The notes: generated from the letters alone by a model not told the origin. Shown: positions 55,062 through 64,000, numbered from the stretch's first letter. The stretch: 64,000 nucleotides of DNA from Salipiger profundus (GCF_001969385.1 NZ_CP014796.1:2001501-2065500); one strand, 5' to 3'. Program-made: numbers and translations.

Positions 55062-55430
55062 ATGATCCAGATGCAGACCAATCTGGATGTCGCTGACAAC
55101 TCCGGTGCCCGGAAAGTTCAGTGCATCAAGGTCCTCGGCGGCTCGCATCGCCGCTACGCATCGGTCGGCGACATCATCGTCGTCTCGGTGAAAGAGGCCA
55201 TTCCGCGCGGCCGCGTGAAGAAGGGTGACGTCCGCAAGGCCGTCGTCGTGCGCACCGCCAAGGAAGTTCGTCGCGAAGACGGCACCTCCATCCGCTTCGA
55301 CCGCAACGCGGCCGTCATCCTCAACAACAGCAACGAGCCGGTCGGCACCCGTATCTTCGGGCCGGTGGTTCGCGAGCTGCGCGCGAAGAACTTCATGAAG
55401 ATCATCTCGCTTGCTCCGGAGGTGCTCTGA
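55062..55430 (+). CDS. rplN: 50S ribosomal protein L14 (uL14)
   Basis: 122 residues, [20 protein letters not shown], with [20 protein letters not shown]. Subunit-bridge protein. Its last base overlaps the rplX start (TGATGG). Confidence 0.97.
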   Translation: MIQMQTNLDVADNSGARKVQCIKVLGGSHRRYASVGDIIVVSVKEAIPRGRVKKGDVRKAVVVRTAKEVRREDGTSIRFDRNAAVILNNSNEPVGTRIFGPVVRELRAKNFMKIISLAPEVL

Positions 55431-55741
55431 TGGCTGCCAAGCTGAAAAAAGGTGACAAGGTCATCGTCCTGTCCGGCAAGGACAAGGGCAAGACCGGGAC
55501 CATCGAAAGCGTTAGCCCGAAGGCCGGCAAGGCCGTCGTCGGCGGCGTGAACATGGCCGTTCGTCACACGCGCCAGAGCCAGACGTCGCAGGGCGGCCGT
55601 CTGCCGCAGGCGATGCCGATCGACCTCAGCAACCTTGCCATCGTCGATGCCAACGGCAAGCCGACCCGCGTCGGTTTCCGCATGGACGGCGACAAGAAGG
55701 TTCGCTTCGCCAAGACCACGGGGGACGTGATCGATGCTTGA
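55430..55741 (+). CDS. rplX: 50S ribosomal protein L24 (uL24)
   Basis: 103 residues, with the KOW motif [20 protein letters not shown] and the RVGF...GDKKVRFAK end. Overlaps the rplE start by 8 bp. Confidence 0.97.
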   Translation: MAAKLKKGDKVIVLSGKDKGKTGTIESVSPKAGKAVVGGVNMAVRHTRQSQTSQGGRLPQAMPIDLSNLAIVDANGKPTRVGFRMDGDKKVRFAKTTGDVIDA

Positions 55742-56294
55742 TACCGCAAACTACACCCCGCGTCTGCGCGCTCAGTTCCGCGACGAGATCAAGGCCAAGC
55801 TCAAGGAAGAGTTCGGCTACAAGAACGACATGCAGATCCCGCGTCTGGACAAGATCGTTCTGAACATCGGCTGCGGTGCCGAGGCCGTGAAGGACTCGAA
55901 AAAGGCGAAATCGGCCCAGGAAGACCTGAGCAAGATCGCCGGCCAGATGGCTGTCACCACGAAGGCCAAGAAGTCGATCGCCGGCTTCCGTGTTCGTGAA
56001 GAGATGCCGCTTGGCGCCAAGGTGACCCTGCGTGGTGACCGGATGTATGATTTCCTCGACCGCCTGATCGGTATCGCGATGCCCCGCATCCGCGACTTCC
56101 GTGGCGTGAAGCCGGCCTTCGACGGCCGCGGCAACTTCGCCATGGGCATCAAGGAACACATCGTCTTCCCCGAGATCGAATTCGACAAGGTCGATGAAGT
56201 CTGGGGCATGGACATCATCATCACCACCACCGCGGCAACCGACGCGGAAGCCAAGGCGCTGTTGAAGCATTTCAACATGCCCTTCAACGCCTGA
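55734..56294 (+). CDS. rplE: 50S ribosomal protein L5 (uL5)
   Basis: 186 residues; binds 5S rRNA. Signatures [20 protein letters not shown] and [20 protein letters not shown] are present, ending [20 protein letters not shown]. Starts within rplX. Confidence 0.97.
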   Translation: MLDTANYTPRLRAQFRDEIKAKLKEEFGYKNDMQIPRLDKIVLNIGCGAEAVKDSKKAKSAQEDLSKIAGQMAVTTKAKKSIAGFRVREEMPLGAKVTLRGDRMYDFLDRLIGIAMPRIRDFRGVKPAFDGRGNFAMGIKEHIVFPEIEFDKVDEVWGMDIIITTTAATDAEAKALLKHFNMPFNA

Positions 56295-56306
56295 GGAGCG
56301 AGACAC

Positions 56307-56612
56307 ATGGCCAAGAAATCCATGATCGAACGCGAGAAGAAGCGCCAGGCGCTGGTGGAGAAGTATGCCGCCAAGCGTGCCGCGCTCAAAGAGATCGCGA
56401 CCGACGAAAGCAAATCGATGGAAGAGCGCTTCAAGGCACGCCTCGAGCTTGCGAAGCTGCCGCGCAATTCCTCGCCGACCCGCCTGCACAACCGGTGCCA
56501 GCTCACGGGCCGTCCGCACGCATACTACCGCAAGCTCAAGGTCAGCCGTATCGCCCTGCGCGATCTCGGTTCCAACGGCCTTGCGCCCGGTCTCGTGAAA
56601 TCGAGCTGGTAA
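56307..56612 (+). CDS. rpsN: 30S ribosomal protein S14 (uS14), zinc-independent form
   Basis: 101 residues, [20 protein letters not shown], ending with [20 protein letters not shown] and [18 protein letters not shown]. The longer form without the CxxC pairs of zinc-dependent S14. Confidence 0.97.
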   Translation: MAKKSMIEREKKRQALVEKYAAKRAALKEIATDESKSMEERFKARLELAKLPRNSSPTRLHNRCQLTGRPHAYYRKLKVSRIALRDLGSNGLAPGLVKSSW

Positions 56613-56624
56613 GGAGGGTACGAG

Positions 56625-57017
56625 ATGAACGATCCTATCGGCGATATGCTCACCCGTATCCGTAACGCCCAGCTTCGTGGCAAGTCGGTCGTTTCGACCC
56701 CGGCCTCGAAACTGCGCGCCTGGGTGCTCGACGTGCTCGCGGACGAAGGTTACATCCGCGGCTACGAGTCCGGGACCGGTGCAAACGGTCACCCGACGCT
56801 CGAGATCAGCCTGAAGTACTTCGACGGCACCCCCGTCATTCGCGAACTGCAGCGGGTCTCGACCCCCGGCCGTCGCGTCTACATGGGTGTCAAGGACATC
56901 CCCACCGTCCGCCAGGGCCTGGGTGTGTCGATTGTCAGCACGCCGAAGGGCGTGATGTCGGACGCAAACGCCCGCGCTGCCAATGTCGGCGGCGAGGTGC
57001 TCTGCACGGTATTCTAA
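56625..57017 (+). CDS. rpsH: 30S ribosomal protein S8 (uS8)
   Basis: 130 residues, [20 protein letters not shown], ending [20 protein letters not shown] and LCTVF. In E. coli S8 represses the spc operon; any target site here was not identified. Confidence 0.97.
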   Translation: MNDPIGDMLTRIRNAQLRGKSVVSTPASKLRAWVLDVLADEGYIRGYESGTGANGHPTLEISLKYFDGTPVIRELQRVSTPGRRVYMGVKDIPTVRQGLGVSIVSTPKGVMSDANARAANVGGEVLCTVF

Positions 57018-57029
57018 GGAGGGACGTCC

Positions 57030-57563
57030 ATGTCTCGTATTGGGAAAAGGCCGGTCGAGCTGCCCTCGGGTGTTTCCGCATCCGTCAGCGGCCAGACCGT
57101 CGAAGTGAAGGGCCCGAAAGGCGCCCAGACCTTCACCGCAACCGACGATGTCACCATCGCGGTCGAGGAAAACGCTGTCTCCGTGACGCCGCGCGGCAAT
57201 TCCAAGCGCGCGCGCCAGCAGTGGGGCATGTCGCGCACCATCGTCGCGAACATGGTGCACGGCGTTCAGAACACCTTCAAGAAAGAGCTCGAGATCCAGG
57301 GCGTGGGTTACCGCGCGCAGGTCCAGGGCCAGGTCCTGAAGCTGAACCTCGGCTACAGCCATGACGTCGACTTCGCCATCCCCGAAGGCATCACGGTCAC
57401 CACGCCGAAGCCGACCGAGGTGATTGTCGAGGGGCACAATGCACAGCAGGTCGGTCAGGTCGCGGCGAACATCCGCGACTGGCGCCGCCCCGAGCCCTAC
57501 AAAGGCAAGGGTATTCGCTACAAGGGCGAATACATCTTCGCCAAGGAAGGCAAGAAGAAGTAA
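57030..57563 (+). CDS. rplF: 50S ribosomal protein L6 (uL6)
   Basis: 177 residues, [20 protein letters not shown], with [20 protein letters not shown] and the [21 protein letters not shown]-terminal signature. Confidence 0.97.
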   Translation: MSRIGKRPVELPSGVSASVSGQTVEVKGPKGAQTFTATDDVTIAVEENAVSVTPRGNSKRARQQWGMSRTIVANMVHGVQNTFKKELEIQGVGYRAQVQGQVLKLNLGYSHDVDFAIPEGITVTTPKPTEVIVEGHNAQQVGQVAANIRDWRRPEPYKGKGIRYKGEYIFAKEGKKK

Positions 57564-57575
57564 GGACGCGGAACA

Positions 57576-57938
57576 ATGGCAAACAGCAAACTGCAACTGT
57601 TCCAGAAGCGCCGTCTGCGCGTCCGGAACAAGCTTCGCAAGGTCAACGCCGGCCGCGTGCGGCTGTCGGTGCACCGGTCGAACAAGAACATCAGCGTTCA
57701 GCTGATCGACGACGTGCAGGGCGTGACCCTGGCATCCGCCTCCACCATGGAGAAGGATCTCGGCGTCGTCGGCAACGGTGCAAACGTCGAGGCCGCCCAG
57801 AAGGTGGGTGCCCTCATCGCCGAGCGCGCCAAGAAAGCCGGTGTGGAAGAAGCCTACTTCGACCGTGGCGGCTTCCTGTATCACGGTCGCGTCAAGGCAC
57901 TCGCCGACGCCGCGCGTGAAGCCGGGCTGAAGCTCTGA
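57576..57938 (+). CDS. rplR: 50S ribosomal protein L18 (uL18)
   Basis: 120 residues; binds 5S r[23 protein letters not shown] at the start and [20 protein letters not shown] near the end. Followed by a 188-bp gap before rpsE that contains a palindrome. Confidence 0.97.
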   Translation: MANSKLQLFQKRRLRVRNKLRKVNAGRVRLSVHRSNKNISVQLIDDVQGVTLASASTMEKDLGVVGNGANVEAAQKVGALIAERAKKAGVEEAYFDRGGFLYHGRVKALADAAREAGLKL

Positions 57939-57944
57939 GAAACG

Positions 57945-57973
57945 GTAGGGTGGGCGGTTTCCGCCCACCCTGC
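57945..57973. repeat. palindromic element GTAGGGTGGGCGG...CCGCCCACCCTGC after rplR
   Basis: A 13-bp stem (57945-57957 with 57961-57973) around TTT, perfect but for one pair that becomes G-U in RNA. Shares GTAGGGTGGG with the palindrome at 45563. No T-run, so not a classical terminator. The rest of the 57939-58126 gap holds no gene. Confidence 0.8.
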
Positions 57974-58126
57974 GTCATGCCGGGCCTCGTGCCCGCAGGC
58001 GGGCTTCGGCCCTCCATCCCGAAAGCGTAGGCGGCAACGCCTCGATGATCCGGGCCCCAAGGGGCACCTGGATTGGAAAACGCAAGGCGCGCCCCGGCGT
58101 GCCGACCCTGAACAAAGGAATGCCAG

Positions 58127-58702
58127 ATGGCAGAACGTGACAACCGCCGGAACCGTCGCGACCGCGACGAGACCCCGGAATTTGCCGATCGCCTTGTCGC
58201 GATCAACCGTGTGTCGAAGACCGTGAAGGGCGGCAAGCGCTTCGGGTTCGCCGCGCTCGTCGTCGTCGGCGACCAGAAGGGCCGCGTCGGCTTCGGCAAG
58301 GGCAAGGCCAAGGAGGTCCCCGAGGCCATCCGCAAGGCCACCGAGCAGGCGAAGCGCAAAATGATCCGCGTGCCGCTGCGCGAAGGCCGCACGCTGCACC
58401 ACGACATGAACGGACGCCACGGCGCCGGTCGCGTCGTCCTGCGCACCGCATCGCAAGGTACCGGTATCATTGCCGGTGGTCCGATGCGTGCCGTCTTCGA
58501 GATGCTCGGCGTGCACGACGTGGTCGCCAAGTCGATCGGGTCGCAGAACCCCTACAACATGATCCGTGCCACGCTCGACGCGCTGACCAAGGAACAGTCG
58601 CCCCGCAACGTCGCCCAGCGTCGTGGCAAGAAGGTGGCCGACATCCTGCCGAAGCGTGACGAAGCGCCGGCGGAATCGACCCAAGTCGCTGAGGAGGCCT
58701 GA
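58127..58702 (+). CDS. rpsE: 30S ribosomal protein S5 (uS5)
   Basis: 191 residues. Starts [20 protein letters not shown], a typical basic alphaproteobacterial N-terminus, then [20 protein letters not shown] and [20 protein letters not shown]. Decoding-fidelity protein of the 30S subunit. Confidence 0.97.
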   Translation: MAERDNRRNRRDRDETPEFADRLVAINRVSKTVKGGKRFGFAALVVVGDQKGRVGFGKGKAKEVPEAIRKATEQAKRKMIRVPLREGRTLHHDMNGRHGAGRVVLRTASQGTGIIAGGPMRAVFEMLGVHDVVAKSIGSQNPYNMIRATLDALTKEQSPRNVAQRRGKKVADILPKRDEAPAESTQVAEEA

Positions 58703-58707
58703 GATCC

Positions 58708-58896
58708 ATGGCTAAGACGATCGTCGTGAAGCAGGTCGGTTCGCCGATCCGCCGCCCCGCAGTCCAGCGTCAGACGCTGGTTGGCCTGGGCCTGAACAAG
58801 ATGCACAAGACCCGCGAGCTCGAGGACACCCCCGCCGTGCGCGGCATGGTTGCCAAGATCCCGCACCTGGTCGAGATCATCGAAGAGCGCGGCTGA
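58708..58896 (+). CDS. rpmD: 50S ribosomal protein L30 (uL30)
   Basis: 62 residues, [20 protein letters not shown], with [20 protein letters not shown]. Five bases after rpsE. A terminator follows, so rplO and secY, usually next, are not in this transcript or window. Confidence 0.96.
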   Translation: MAKTIVVKQVGSPIRRPAVQRQTLVGLGLNKMHKTRELEDTPAVRGMVAKIPHLVEIIEERG

Positions 58897-58922
58897 CCCA
58901 GCCGTCCGCTTTTGGAACTGGA

Positions 58923-58958
58923 AGCACCCCGGAGCCGTCTCCGGGGTGCTTTTCTTTT
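58923..58958 (+). terminator. Rho-independent terminator after rpmD
   Basis: AGCACCCCGGAG (58923-58934), CCGT, CTCCGGGGTGCT (58939-58950), then TTTCTTTT. Confidence 0.93.
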
Positions 58959-58991
58959 GGGCCCGCTACCGCTTCGATGCTAGGCAGGGCC

Positions 58992-59888
58992 ATGTCGGAC
59001 ACCGGCCACATTCACTCCTGCCTGATCCGCTCGGATGGCCGCGCAGAGACGCTCGGCGACCCGGCGCTGCTGTTCCCCTACTGGAGCTTCACGAAAACGG
59101 TGATCGCCGTCTGCGCCCTGCGGCTTGAAGAGCAGGGCCGGCTGTCGCTCGACGATACGGTTGCGGATCGGAGCATCACGCTCGGGCAGTGCCTCACCCA
59201 TACCGCCGGTCTGCCGGACTACGGCGCGCTGCCGGCCTACCACCGCGCGGTCGCTGGCGGTGAGGCACCCTGGCCCCGGGACCGGCTGCTCAGCGAGGCG
59301 CTGGCGCAGGGGGCGCTGTTCTCGCCGGGGCAGGGGTGGCGCTACTCGAACATCGGCTATCTCTTCGCCCGCGAGCATCTCGAGGCTGTCTCCGGATGCG
59401 GCCTCGACACGCTGGTGCGGCAAGAGATCACCGCACCGCTGGGGCTCCACAGCGTTGTCCTGGCGACGACGCCCGAGAGCTTCGCCGCAGTCTGCTGGCC
59501 CGAGGCCGCGGGATACCACCCCGGCTGGGTGTATCACGGCTGTCTTGTCGGGACGGCGGGTGATGCCGCGCGGCTTCTGCACGCCCTTTTCGCAGGCGCG
59601 CTGGTCCAGCGCAAGACGCTTGCACGGATGATGACGCCGCACCCGGTGGGCGGGGTATTGCCGGGAAGGCCATGGACAACATGTGGCTACGGGATCGGGC
59701 TCATGGCTGGCGAGGCCGGTGCCTCCGGGCGCGTGATCGGTCATTCCGGCGCCGGGCCCTTCAGCGTGAATGCGGTCTACCACTTCCCCGATGTCGTGGA
59801 ACCGGTCACGGTCGCCTGCTTCACCGATGGCCGGGACGAGGGTGTCGCGGAGTTCGAGGCGGTGCGCCTTGCCGGAGGGTGCGCCTGA
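58992..59888 (+). CDS. serine hydrolase, class C beta-lactamase/penicillin-binding-protein fold
   Basis: 298 residues. Catalytic motifs are S32-F-T-K35 (SxxK), Y118-S-N120 (YxN) and H251-S-G (in the place of KTG). Also LSLDDTVADRSITLGQCLTH-TAGLPDY, typical of EstB/AmpC-like hydrolases. No signal peptide is seen, so it is probably cytoplasmic and more likely an esterase or peptidase than a resistance enzyme. ATG 58992 is preferred; an ATG at 58977 adds five residues. It follows the rpmD terminator. Confidence 0.88.
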   Translation: MSDTGHIHSCLIRSDGRAETLGDPALLFPYWSFTKTVIAVCALRLEEQGRLSLDDTVADRSITLGQCLTHTAGLPDYGALPAYHRAVAGGEAPWPRDRLLSEALAQGALFSPGQGWRYSNIGYLFAREHLEAVSGCGLDTLVRQEITAPLGLHSVVLATTPESFAAVCWPEAAGYHPGWVYHGCLVGTAGDAARLLHALFAGALVQRKTLARMMTPHPVGGVLPGRPWTTCGYGIGLMAGEAGASGRVIGHSGAGPFSVNAVYHFPDVVEPVTVACFTDGRDEGVAEFEAVRLAGGCA

Positions 59889-59920
59889 AGCAAGAGGGGC
59901 GGCGCGCCCGGAACGAAACA

Positions 59921-59944
59921 GGGCGCCCGCGTCGGCGGGCGCCC
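59921..59944 (-). terminator. hairpin at the end of the bzt operon
   Basis: A perfect 10-bp stem GGGCGCCCGC/GCGGGCGCCC around GTCG. On the minus strand it is followed by TGTTTCGTT, a weak T-tract, 29 bases after the bztD stop. Confidence 0.65.
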
Positions 59945-59972
59945 GATGTCACGGTCGGCTTCGACCGTCAGG

Positions 59973-60761
59973 TCAGTGCCCGAGGATCTGGCTCAAGAAC
60001 AGCTTCGTGCGCTCGTGCTGCGGGTTGTTGAAGAACTCCCGTGGCTCGTTCTGCTCGACGATCTGGCCGGCGTCCATGAAGATCACCCGGTTCGCAACTG
60101 CCTGCGCAAAGCCCATCTCGTGGGTGACGCAGAGCATGGTCATGCCTTCCTCGGCGAGCGACACCATGGTGTCGAGCACCTCCTTGATCATCTCCGGGTC
60201 GAGCGCCGAGGTGGGCTCGTCGAAGAGCATGATGCGGGGCTTCATGCAGAGCGATCGGGCGATGGCGACGCGCTGCTGCTGACCGCCGGAGAGCTGGCCG
60301 GGGTACTTGTGGGCCTGCTCGGGGATCTTCACCTTCTCGAGGAAGTGCATGGCCGTGGCCTCGGCTTCCTTCTTCGGCACCTTGCGCACCCAGATCGGGG
60401 CGAGGGTGCAGTTCTCGAGGATCGTGAGGTGCGGGAAGAGGTTGAAGTGCTGGAACACCATCCCGACCTCGGACCGGATCTTGTCGATGTTCTTGAGGTC
60501 GTTGCCGAGCTCGGTGCCGTCCACCACGATCTTGCCGGCCTGGTGTTCCTCGAGGCGGTTGATGCAGCGGATCATCGTCGATTTGCCGGAGCCCGAGGGC
60601 CCGGCGATGACGATCCGCTCGCCGCGATGCACGGTCAGGTCGATGTCGCGCAGCACGTGGAAGCTGCCAAACCACTTGTTCATCTTGGTGATCTGGATGG
60701 CCACCTCGTCGGACACCTGCATGGCGCTGCGGTCGACGGTCTCGGTCGCTTGTTGTTGCAT
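59973..60761 (-). CDS. bztD: polar amino-acid ABC transporter ATP-binding protein (BztD/AapP-type)
   Basis: 262 residues: Walker [10 protein letters not shown] (about 54-62), signature [15 protein letters not shown], Walker [13 protein letters not shown], His-switch VTHEMG. The sequence from [20 protein letters not shown] onward matches ATPases of glutamate/glutamine/aspartate/asparagine importers in Rhodobacter (Bzt) and rhizobia (Aap). Last gene of bztABCD. Confidence 0.93.
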   Translation of the reverse strand: MQQQATETVDRSAMQVSDEVAIQITKMNKWFGSFHVLRDIDLTVHRGERIVIAGPSGSGKSTMIRCINRLEEHQAGKIVVDGTELGNDLKNIDKIRSEVGMVFQHFNLFPHLTILENCTLAPIWVRKVPKKEAEATAMHFLEKVKIPEQAHKYPGQLSGGQQQRVAIARSLCMKPRIMLFDEPTSALDPEMIKEVLDTMVSLAEEGMTMLCVTHEMGFAQAVANRVIFMDAGQIVEQNEPREFFNNPQHERTKLFLSQILGH

Positions 60762-60773
60762 GATCAGGTCTCC

Positions 60774-62090
60774 TTAGCGGTGCTCACGACGGAGCTTTTT
60801 CTCGAGGAAGAGCGAATAGCGGCCCATGCTGAAACAGAACACGAAGAAGCAGAGGCCGATGAAGACGAAGAGCTCCCAGTAGATGCCGTTCCAGTCGGTG
60901 CTGGCGCGGATCGAGTTCGACAGCCCGATGGGATCGAGCAGGCCGATGAAGACCACCAGCGTGGTGTCCTTGAAGAGCCCGATGAAGGTGTTGACGATCC
61001 CGGGGATCGAGATCTTGAGCGCCTGCGGCAGGATGATCAGCCGCATCGACTTCCAGTAGTCGAGCCCCAGCGCGTCGGCTGCCTCGTATTGCCCCTTGGC
61101 AAGCGCGGCGAGACCGCCCCGCACAACCTCGGCGATGTAGGCCGACGAAAACAGCGTCACCATGATGATGACCCGCAGCATCAGGTCGAAGTTGGTGCCC
61201 GGCGGCAGAAAGTAGTTCAGCAGCAGCGAGGCGGTGAAAAGCCAGACGATCAGCGGCACGCCCCGGATGATCTCGATGAAGATGACCGAGCACTTGTTGA
61301 TGATGAAGAGGTCCGACTGCCGTCCCAGCGCCAGCACGACGCCCAGCGGCAGCGACAGGATGATGCCCGAGACGCCGATGATCGTGGCGAGCATGAAGCC
61401 CCCGATCTCGTTGCTCTCGACGTTGACCAGCCCGATGGGGAGCGCCGCGCCGAGCGCGTTGATCAGCGGACCGGCGAGGAACAGCCAGTAGAGGATGGGC
61501 ACCACGATGGCGAGGATCACGCCACCAAGCGCGCCGATGGCCGGACCCACGAAGCGGACGACAGCCCAGCCCAGCACGAAGCCGAAGGCCACGACCAGCG
61601 GGCCCCAGATGGTGCCGCCCCAGATCAGCCAGTAGAGCACGAAGGGCGCCGCGAGCGACAGCCACAGCAGCTTGCGCGGCAGCGACGAGAACAGCACTGG
61701 CGTGATGGCGGCGAGGAACAGCACGAAGGCAAGGATCGGCCGCCAGTAGAGCTCGGGCGGGTAGAAGCCGAACAGCAGCTGGTTCCAGCGCTCGGAGATC
61801 ACCGCCCAACAGGCGACCGAGGCGTCGGCACCGTAGATCTCGTCACGGATCTCGCGGCACTGTGCAAGGCTGTCCGCGTCCCAGATGCCGAAGACGGCCC
61901 AGGGCAGCAGGTGGCTCAGCACCGCCCAGATCACCCACAGCGACACCACCGTCAGGATGACGTTGAGCGGTGTCGACAGCATGTTCTGGTGGATCCACTT
62001 GTAGGCGCCGGACTGCGAGAGCGGGGGCTCGCGCTGTTCGACCATGGAGTCGCGCACGTAGGCGACGGTTTCGGCGTGTGTATCGCTCAT
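60774..62090 (-). CDS. bztC: polar amino-acid ABC transporter permease (BztC/AapM-type)
   Basis: 438 residues with eight or more transmembrane segments. The C-terminal permease domain has the EAA-like loop AKGQYEAADALGLDYWKSMR and GVPLIVWLFTASLLL. The N-terminal part carries an extra periplasmic loop with two cysteines (about 82-99) and additional helices, as in Bzt/Aap permeases. 12 bp before bztD and 3 bp after bztB. Confidence 0.92.
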   Translation of the reverse strand: MSDTHAETVAYVRDSMVEQREPPLSQSGAYKWIHQNMLSTPLNVILTVVSLWVIWAVLSHLLPWAVFGIWDADSLAQCREIRDEIYGADASVACWAVISERWNQLLFGFYPPELYWRPILAFVLFLAAITPVLFSSLPRKLLWLSLAAPFVLYWLIWGGTIWGPLVVAFGFVLGWAVVRFVGPAIGALGGVILAIVVPILYWLFLAGPLINALGAALPIGLVNVESNEIGGFMLATIIGVSGIILSLPLGVVLALGRQSDLFIINKCSVIFIEIIRGVPLIVWLFTASLLLNYFLPPGTNFDLMLRVIIMVTLFSSAYIAEVVRGGLAALAKGQYEAADALGLDYWKSMRLIILPQALKISIPGIVNTFIGLFKDTTLVVFIGLLDPIGLSNSIRASTDWNGIYWELFVFIGLCFFVFCFSMGRYSLFLEKKLRREHR

Positions 62091-62093
62091 CGC

Positions 62094-63512
62094 TCAGCGC
62101 TCCTTCAGTTTGACCGACGCGTTGTAGATGTTCATCGCGCTCGAAATGAGCAGGCTCAGCACGAGGTAGAACAGGCCCAGCAGCAGCATCCCCTCGAGCT
62201 CGCGGCCGGTCTGGTTGATGGTGATGCCGCCAAGCGTGGAGCGCGCGTCCATGTAGCCCACGGCGATGGCGAGCGAGCTGTTCTTGGTGAGGTTGAGATA
62301 CTGCGAGATGAGCGGCGGGATGATGACCCGCAGCGCCTGCGGCAGGATCACGAGGTTCATCGTCGTGCCGGGGCGGAGACCGAGCGCATAGGCGGCCTCG
62401 GTCTGGCCCTTGTTGATGGCGAGGATGCCGCCGCGCACGATCTCGGCGATGAAGGCGCCGGTATAGAGCGCCAGCGCCAGCCACAGGGCGATCAGCGAGT
62501 TGCGCAGGTGCAGGCCGCCGTCGAAGTTGAAGCCGCCCAGCACCGGCTTGTCGAGCTGTGCGCCGAGCCCGATCAGCACGGCGATCAGGGGGATCAGGAT
62601 CAGGCCGATCTGGTAGGGCAGGGTGGTCGGGCGCTTGCCGGTGGCCTCCTGCTTCTCGGTGGCCTTCCGGCCGATGATGCGGGCGCCGATGAAGCCCGCC
62701 ACGAGCACGGCGAGGATCAGGAGCCAGTCCCAGGCCGAGCTCGACGGGATGATCTCCCCGTCACCGGCGGCGGCCGTGTCGGACGTTTCCTCCTCCGCGG
62801 TGTCGTCCTGACCTGTCGACACGCCGGCGCCGCCGGTGGCGATGCGGCTGCCGCCGTAGGTGCCGGTCATGCCGGTGGTGCCACCCGTGCTTTCGGGCTC
62901 TTCCGGTTCAGGGGCGACAACCTCGTTGCCGCCCAGCGAGCGGGTGAAGGTCAGGTTCGGAATGTAGACGCCCCGGTTGGTGATCGCGACGCTTTCGGAC
63001 ATCAGCATCGAAGGCCCGTCGTCACTGCGGAAGGCGCGGGGGGCGTTCGTCGCCTCGGTCATCAGCGCGAAGATCAGCACGATCCAGAGCAGCAGCGGCA
63101 CGTTGCGGAAGCCTTCGACGTAGACCGCCATCAGCCGCGACACGAGCCAGTTGTTGGACAGCCTGAGAACGCCTGCGATGACCCCGAGCACAGTGGCAAG
63201 AGCGCAGCCCAGGAAAGCCACGAGCAAAGTGTTCAGGATGCCGACAAGGGCGGCCCGCCCGTGCGTGCTCTGGCTGTCGTACTCGATCAGGCGCTGGTTG
63301 ATGTCGTATCCCGACGGCTGCGTGAGAAAGCCGAAATCGAAGTCCTTGCCGAGCGTCTGGAGGTTCTCGACCGTGTTGGTCACGAGCCACGAGAACAGCA
63401 GCATCAGCAGGATCATGGCCACCACCTGGATGGTCATGGAACGATAGCGGGTGTCGTAGATGAGCTGCGACAGCCGGAAACCCCGCTCTGGCGGGTCCGT
63501 CATGGTCGACAT
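62094..63512 (-). CDS. bztB: polar amino-acid ABC transporter permease (BztB/AapQ-type) with low-complexity insert
   Basis: 472 residues. The core has EGFRNVPLLLWIVLIFALM and, near the end, the EAA loop NKGQTEAAYALGLRPGTTMN. Between them, about residues 198-257 form a low-complexity stretch rich in Gly, Thr, Glu, Asp (PEPEEPESTGG ... TAEEETSDTAAAG), predicted to be a disordered periplasmic loop. Bzt/Aap permeases have a long loop here, but this composition is unusual. Confidence 0.92.
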   Translation of the reverse strand: MSTMTDPPERGFRLSQLIYDTRYRSMTIQVVAMILLMLLFSWLVTNTVENLQTLGKDFDFGFLTQPSGYDINQRLIEYDSQSTHGRAALVGILNTLLVAFLGCALATVLGVIAGVLRLSNNWLVSRLMAVYVEGFRNVPLLLWIVLIFALMTEATNAPRAFRSDDGPSMLMSESVAITNRGVYIPNLTFTRSLGGNEVVAPEPEEPESTGGTTGMTGTYGGSRIATGGAGVSTGQDDTAEEETSDTAAAGDGEIIPSSSAWDWLLILAVLVAGFIGARIIGRKATEKQEATGKRPTTLPYQIGLILIPLIAVLIGLGAQLDKPVLGGFNFDGGLHLRNSLIALWLALALYTGAFIAEIVRGGILAINKGQTEAAYALGLRPGTTMNLVILPQALRVIIPPLISQYLNLTKNSSLAIAVGYMDARSTLGGITINQTGRELEGMLLLGLFYLVLSLLISSAMNIYNASVKLKER

Positions 63513-63607
63513 ATGTTTCTCCCCGGGCGGCTTCCGTTCTTCCTGGGCGACGGACCGGTTGATCCGGTCTCCTGCCCCTCTTCGGAAGCTCTGATTGGTG
63601 CTTGGTC

Positions 63608-63623
63608 GGCCCGTTTTCGGGCC
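63608..63623 (-). other. hairpin between bztA and bztB
   Basis: GGCCCG/CGGGCC around TTTT (AAAA on the minus strand) in the 167-bp gap between bztA and bztB. Such hairpins often stabilise the binding-protein part of ABC operon mRNAs; the role here is inferred. Confidence 0.5.
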
Positions 63624-63679
63624 CTTTGAGTTGGAAAGGGCGCGAAGGTTGCCCTCCGCGCCCCGTCAGGTGGTTCAGA

Positions 63680-64000
63680 TCAGCGGAAGGGCGGGCTGTA
63701 CATCAGGCCGCCTTCGGTCCACTGCGCGTTCAGGCCGCGCGACAGGCCGATGGGGGTGTTCTCGCCGATGGTCTTCTCGAAGATCTCGCCGTAGTTGCCG
63801 TTGGCCATGATCGCCTTCTTCGCCCAGTCGGCGTCGAGGCCGATCATCGCGCCCAGCTCACCTTCGGTGCCGAGCAGGCGGTTGATCTCGGGGTTGTCGG
63901 TTGCCGACGAGGACAGTTCCTCGATGTTGGCCGAGGTCACGCCGTATTCCTCGGCGGCGACCAGCGCGTTCAGCGTCCAGCGGACGATGTCGCCCCACTC
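63680..64000 (-). CDS. bztA: polar amino-acid ABC transporter substrate-binding protein (BztA/AapJ-type), C-terminal part
   Basis: The last 106 residues are visible, from EWGDIVRWTLNALVAAEEYG to GLMYSPPFR. The GANGNYGEIFEKTIG-like MANGNYGEIF segment and the GLNAQWTEGGLMYSPPFR end are typical of the BztA/AapJ glutamate/glutamine-binding proteins. The N-terminus with signal peptide lies beyond base 64000. First gene of the operon. Confidence 0.92.
   Translation of the reverse strand, partial: EWGDIVRWTLNALVAAEEYGVTSANIEELSSSATDNPEINRLLGTEGELGAMIGLDADWAKKAIMANGNYGEIFEKTIGENTPIGLSRGLNAQWTEGGLMYSPPFR

Noticed and set aside
59946..63629. A 1227-codon plus-strand open frame opposite the bzt genes
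   Set aside because: Low-complexity His/Asp/Arg/Glu-rich shadow; the minus strand has clear ABC transporter proteins with tight gene spacing.

Overview
The window is high-GC chromosomal DNA from an alphaproteobacterium, almost certainly Rhodobacterales (Rhodobacteraceae, Roseobacter-type). Reasons: a CcrM-type GANTC methyltransferase next to rnhB, a CtrA-like regulator, the bc1 genes petABC, a Bzt-type amino-acid ABC transporter, psd-pssA, XerC preceded by a DUF484 gene, and the familiar alphaproteobacterial order tuf / tRNA-Trp / secE / nusG / rplKA / rplJL / rpoBC / str / S10 / spc. I saw no prophage, insertion sequence, CRISPR array or rRNA gene. This is core chromosome with small lineage-specific genes wedged into it.

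Layout. 1-5.2 kb: end of groES with its CIRCE operator, two EamA transporters, a DUF2161 nuclease-fold gene, rnhB and ccrM. 5.3-11.9 kb: a chemoreceptor, aroC, and a TPP riboswitch driving thiBPQ. 11.9-15.5 kb: petABC on the minus strand and a beta-barrel outer-membrane gene with an apparent frameshift in its signal peptide. 15.6-23.1 kb: a PhnA-like protein, pssA, psd, a GST, xerC, DUF484, a monooxygenase-like protein, a CtrA-like regulator with a degenerate receiver, a universal stress protein with a probable Fnr site, and two lipoproteins. 23.3-27.2 kb: tuf1, then two secreted paralogues sharing an unfamiliar helical repeat, which bracket a ZntB/CorA-like transporter and tRNA-Trp. 27.5-40.3 kb: secE, nusG, rplKA, rplJL, rpoBC. 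40.5-42.2 kb: an EamA transporter and a glycosyltransferase-like gene. 42.2-58.9 kb: str, S10 and spc clusters. 59-64 kb: a serine hydrolase and a bztABCD-type operon, with bztA cut by the window end.

How it works together. The translation and transcription genes are not one unit. Terminator-like hairpins follow rplA, rplW, rplP and rpmD, and candidate promoters precede tuf1, secE, rplJ, rpsL, rpsJ, rplB and rpmC. Five of these (tuf1, secE, rpsL, rpsJ, rpmC) share TTG-type -35 hexamers, a 17-bp spacer, a -10 ending in CG and a GC-only discriminator, the form expected of promoters under growth-rate or stringent control. The insertion between rplP and rpmC (small membrane protein, lysozyme-like protein, 2OG-Fe(II) oxygenase, lipoprotein) and the antisense DUF2798 gene between rplA and rplJ mark places where the ancestral operons have been opened.

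Most worth following up: the two-gene secreted repeat family around tRNA-Trp, the CtrA-like regulator with Glu at the phospho-acceptor position, the oxygenase beside rplP, the two strong hairpins between rpoB and rpoC, and the GANTC sites clustered in the ccrM promoter. No search could be run, so family names come from motif and context recognition.
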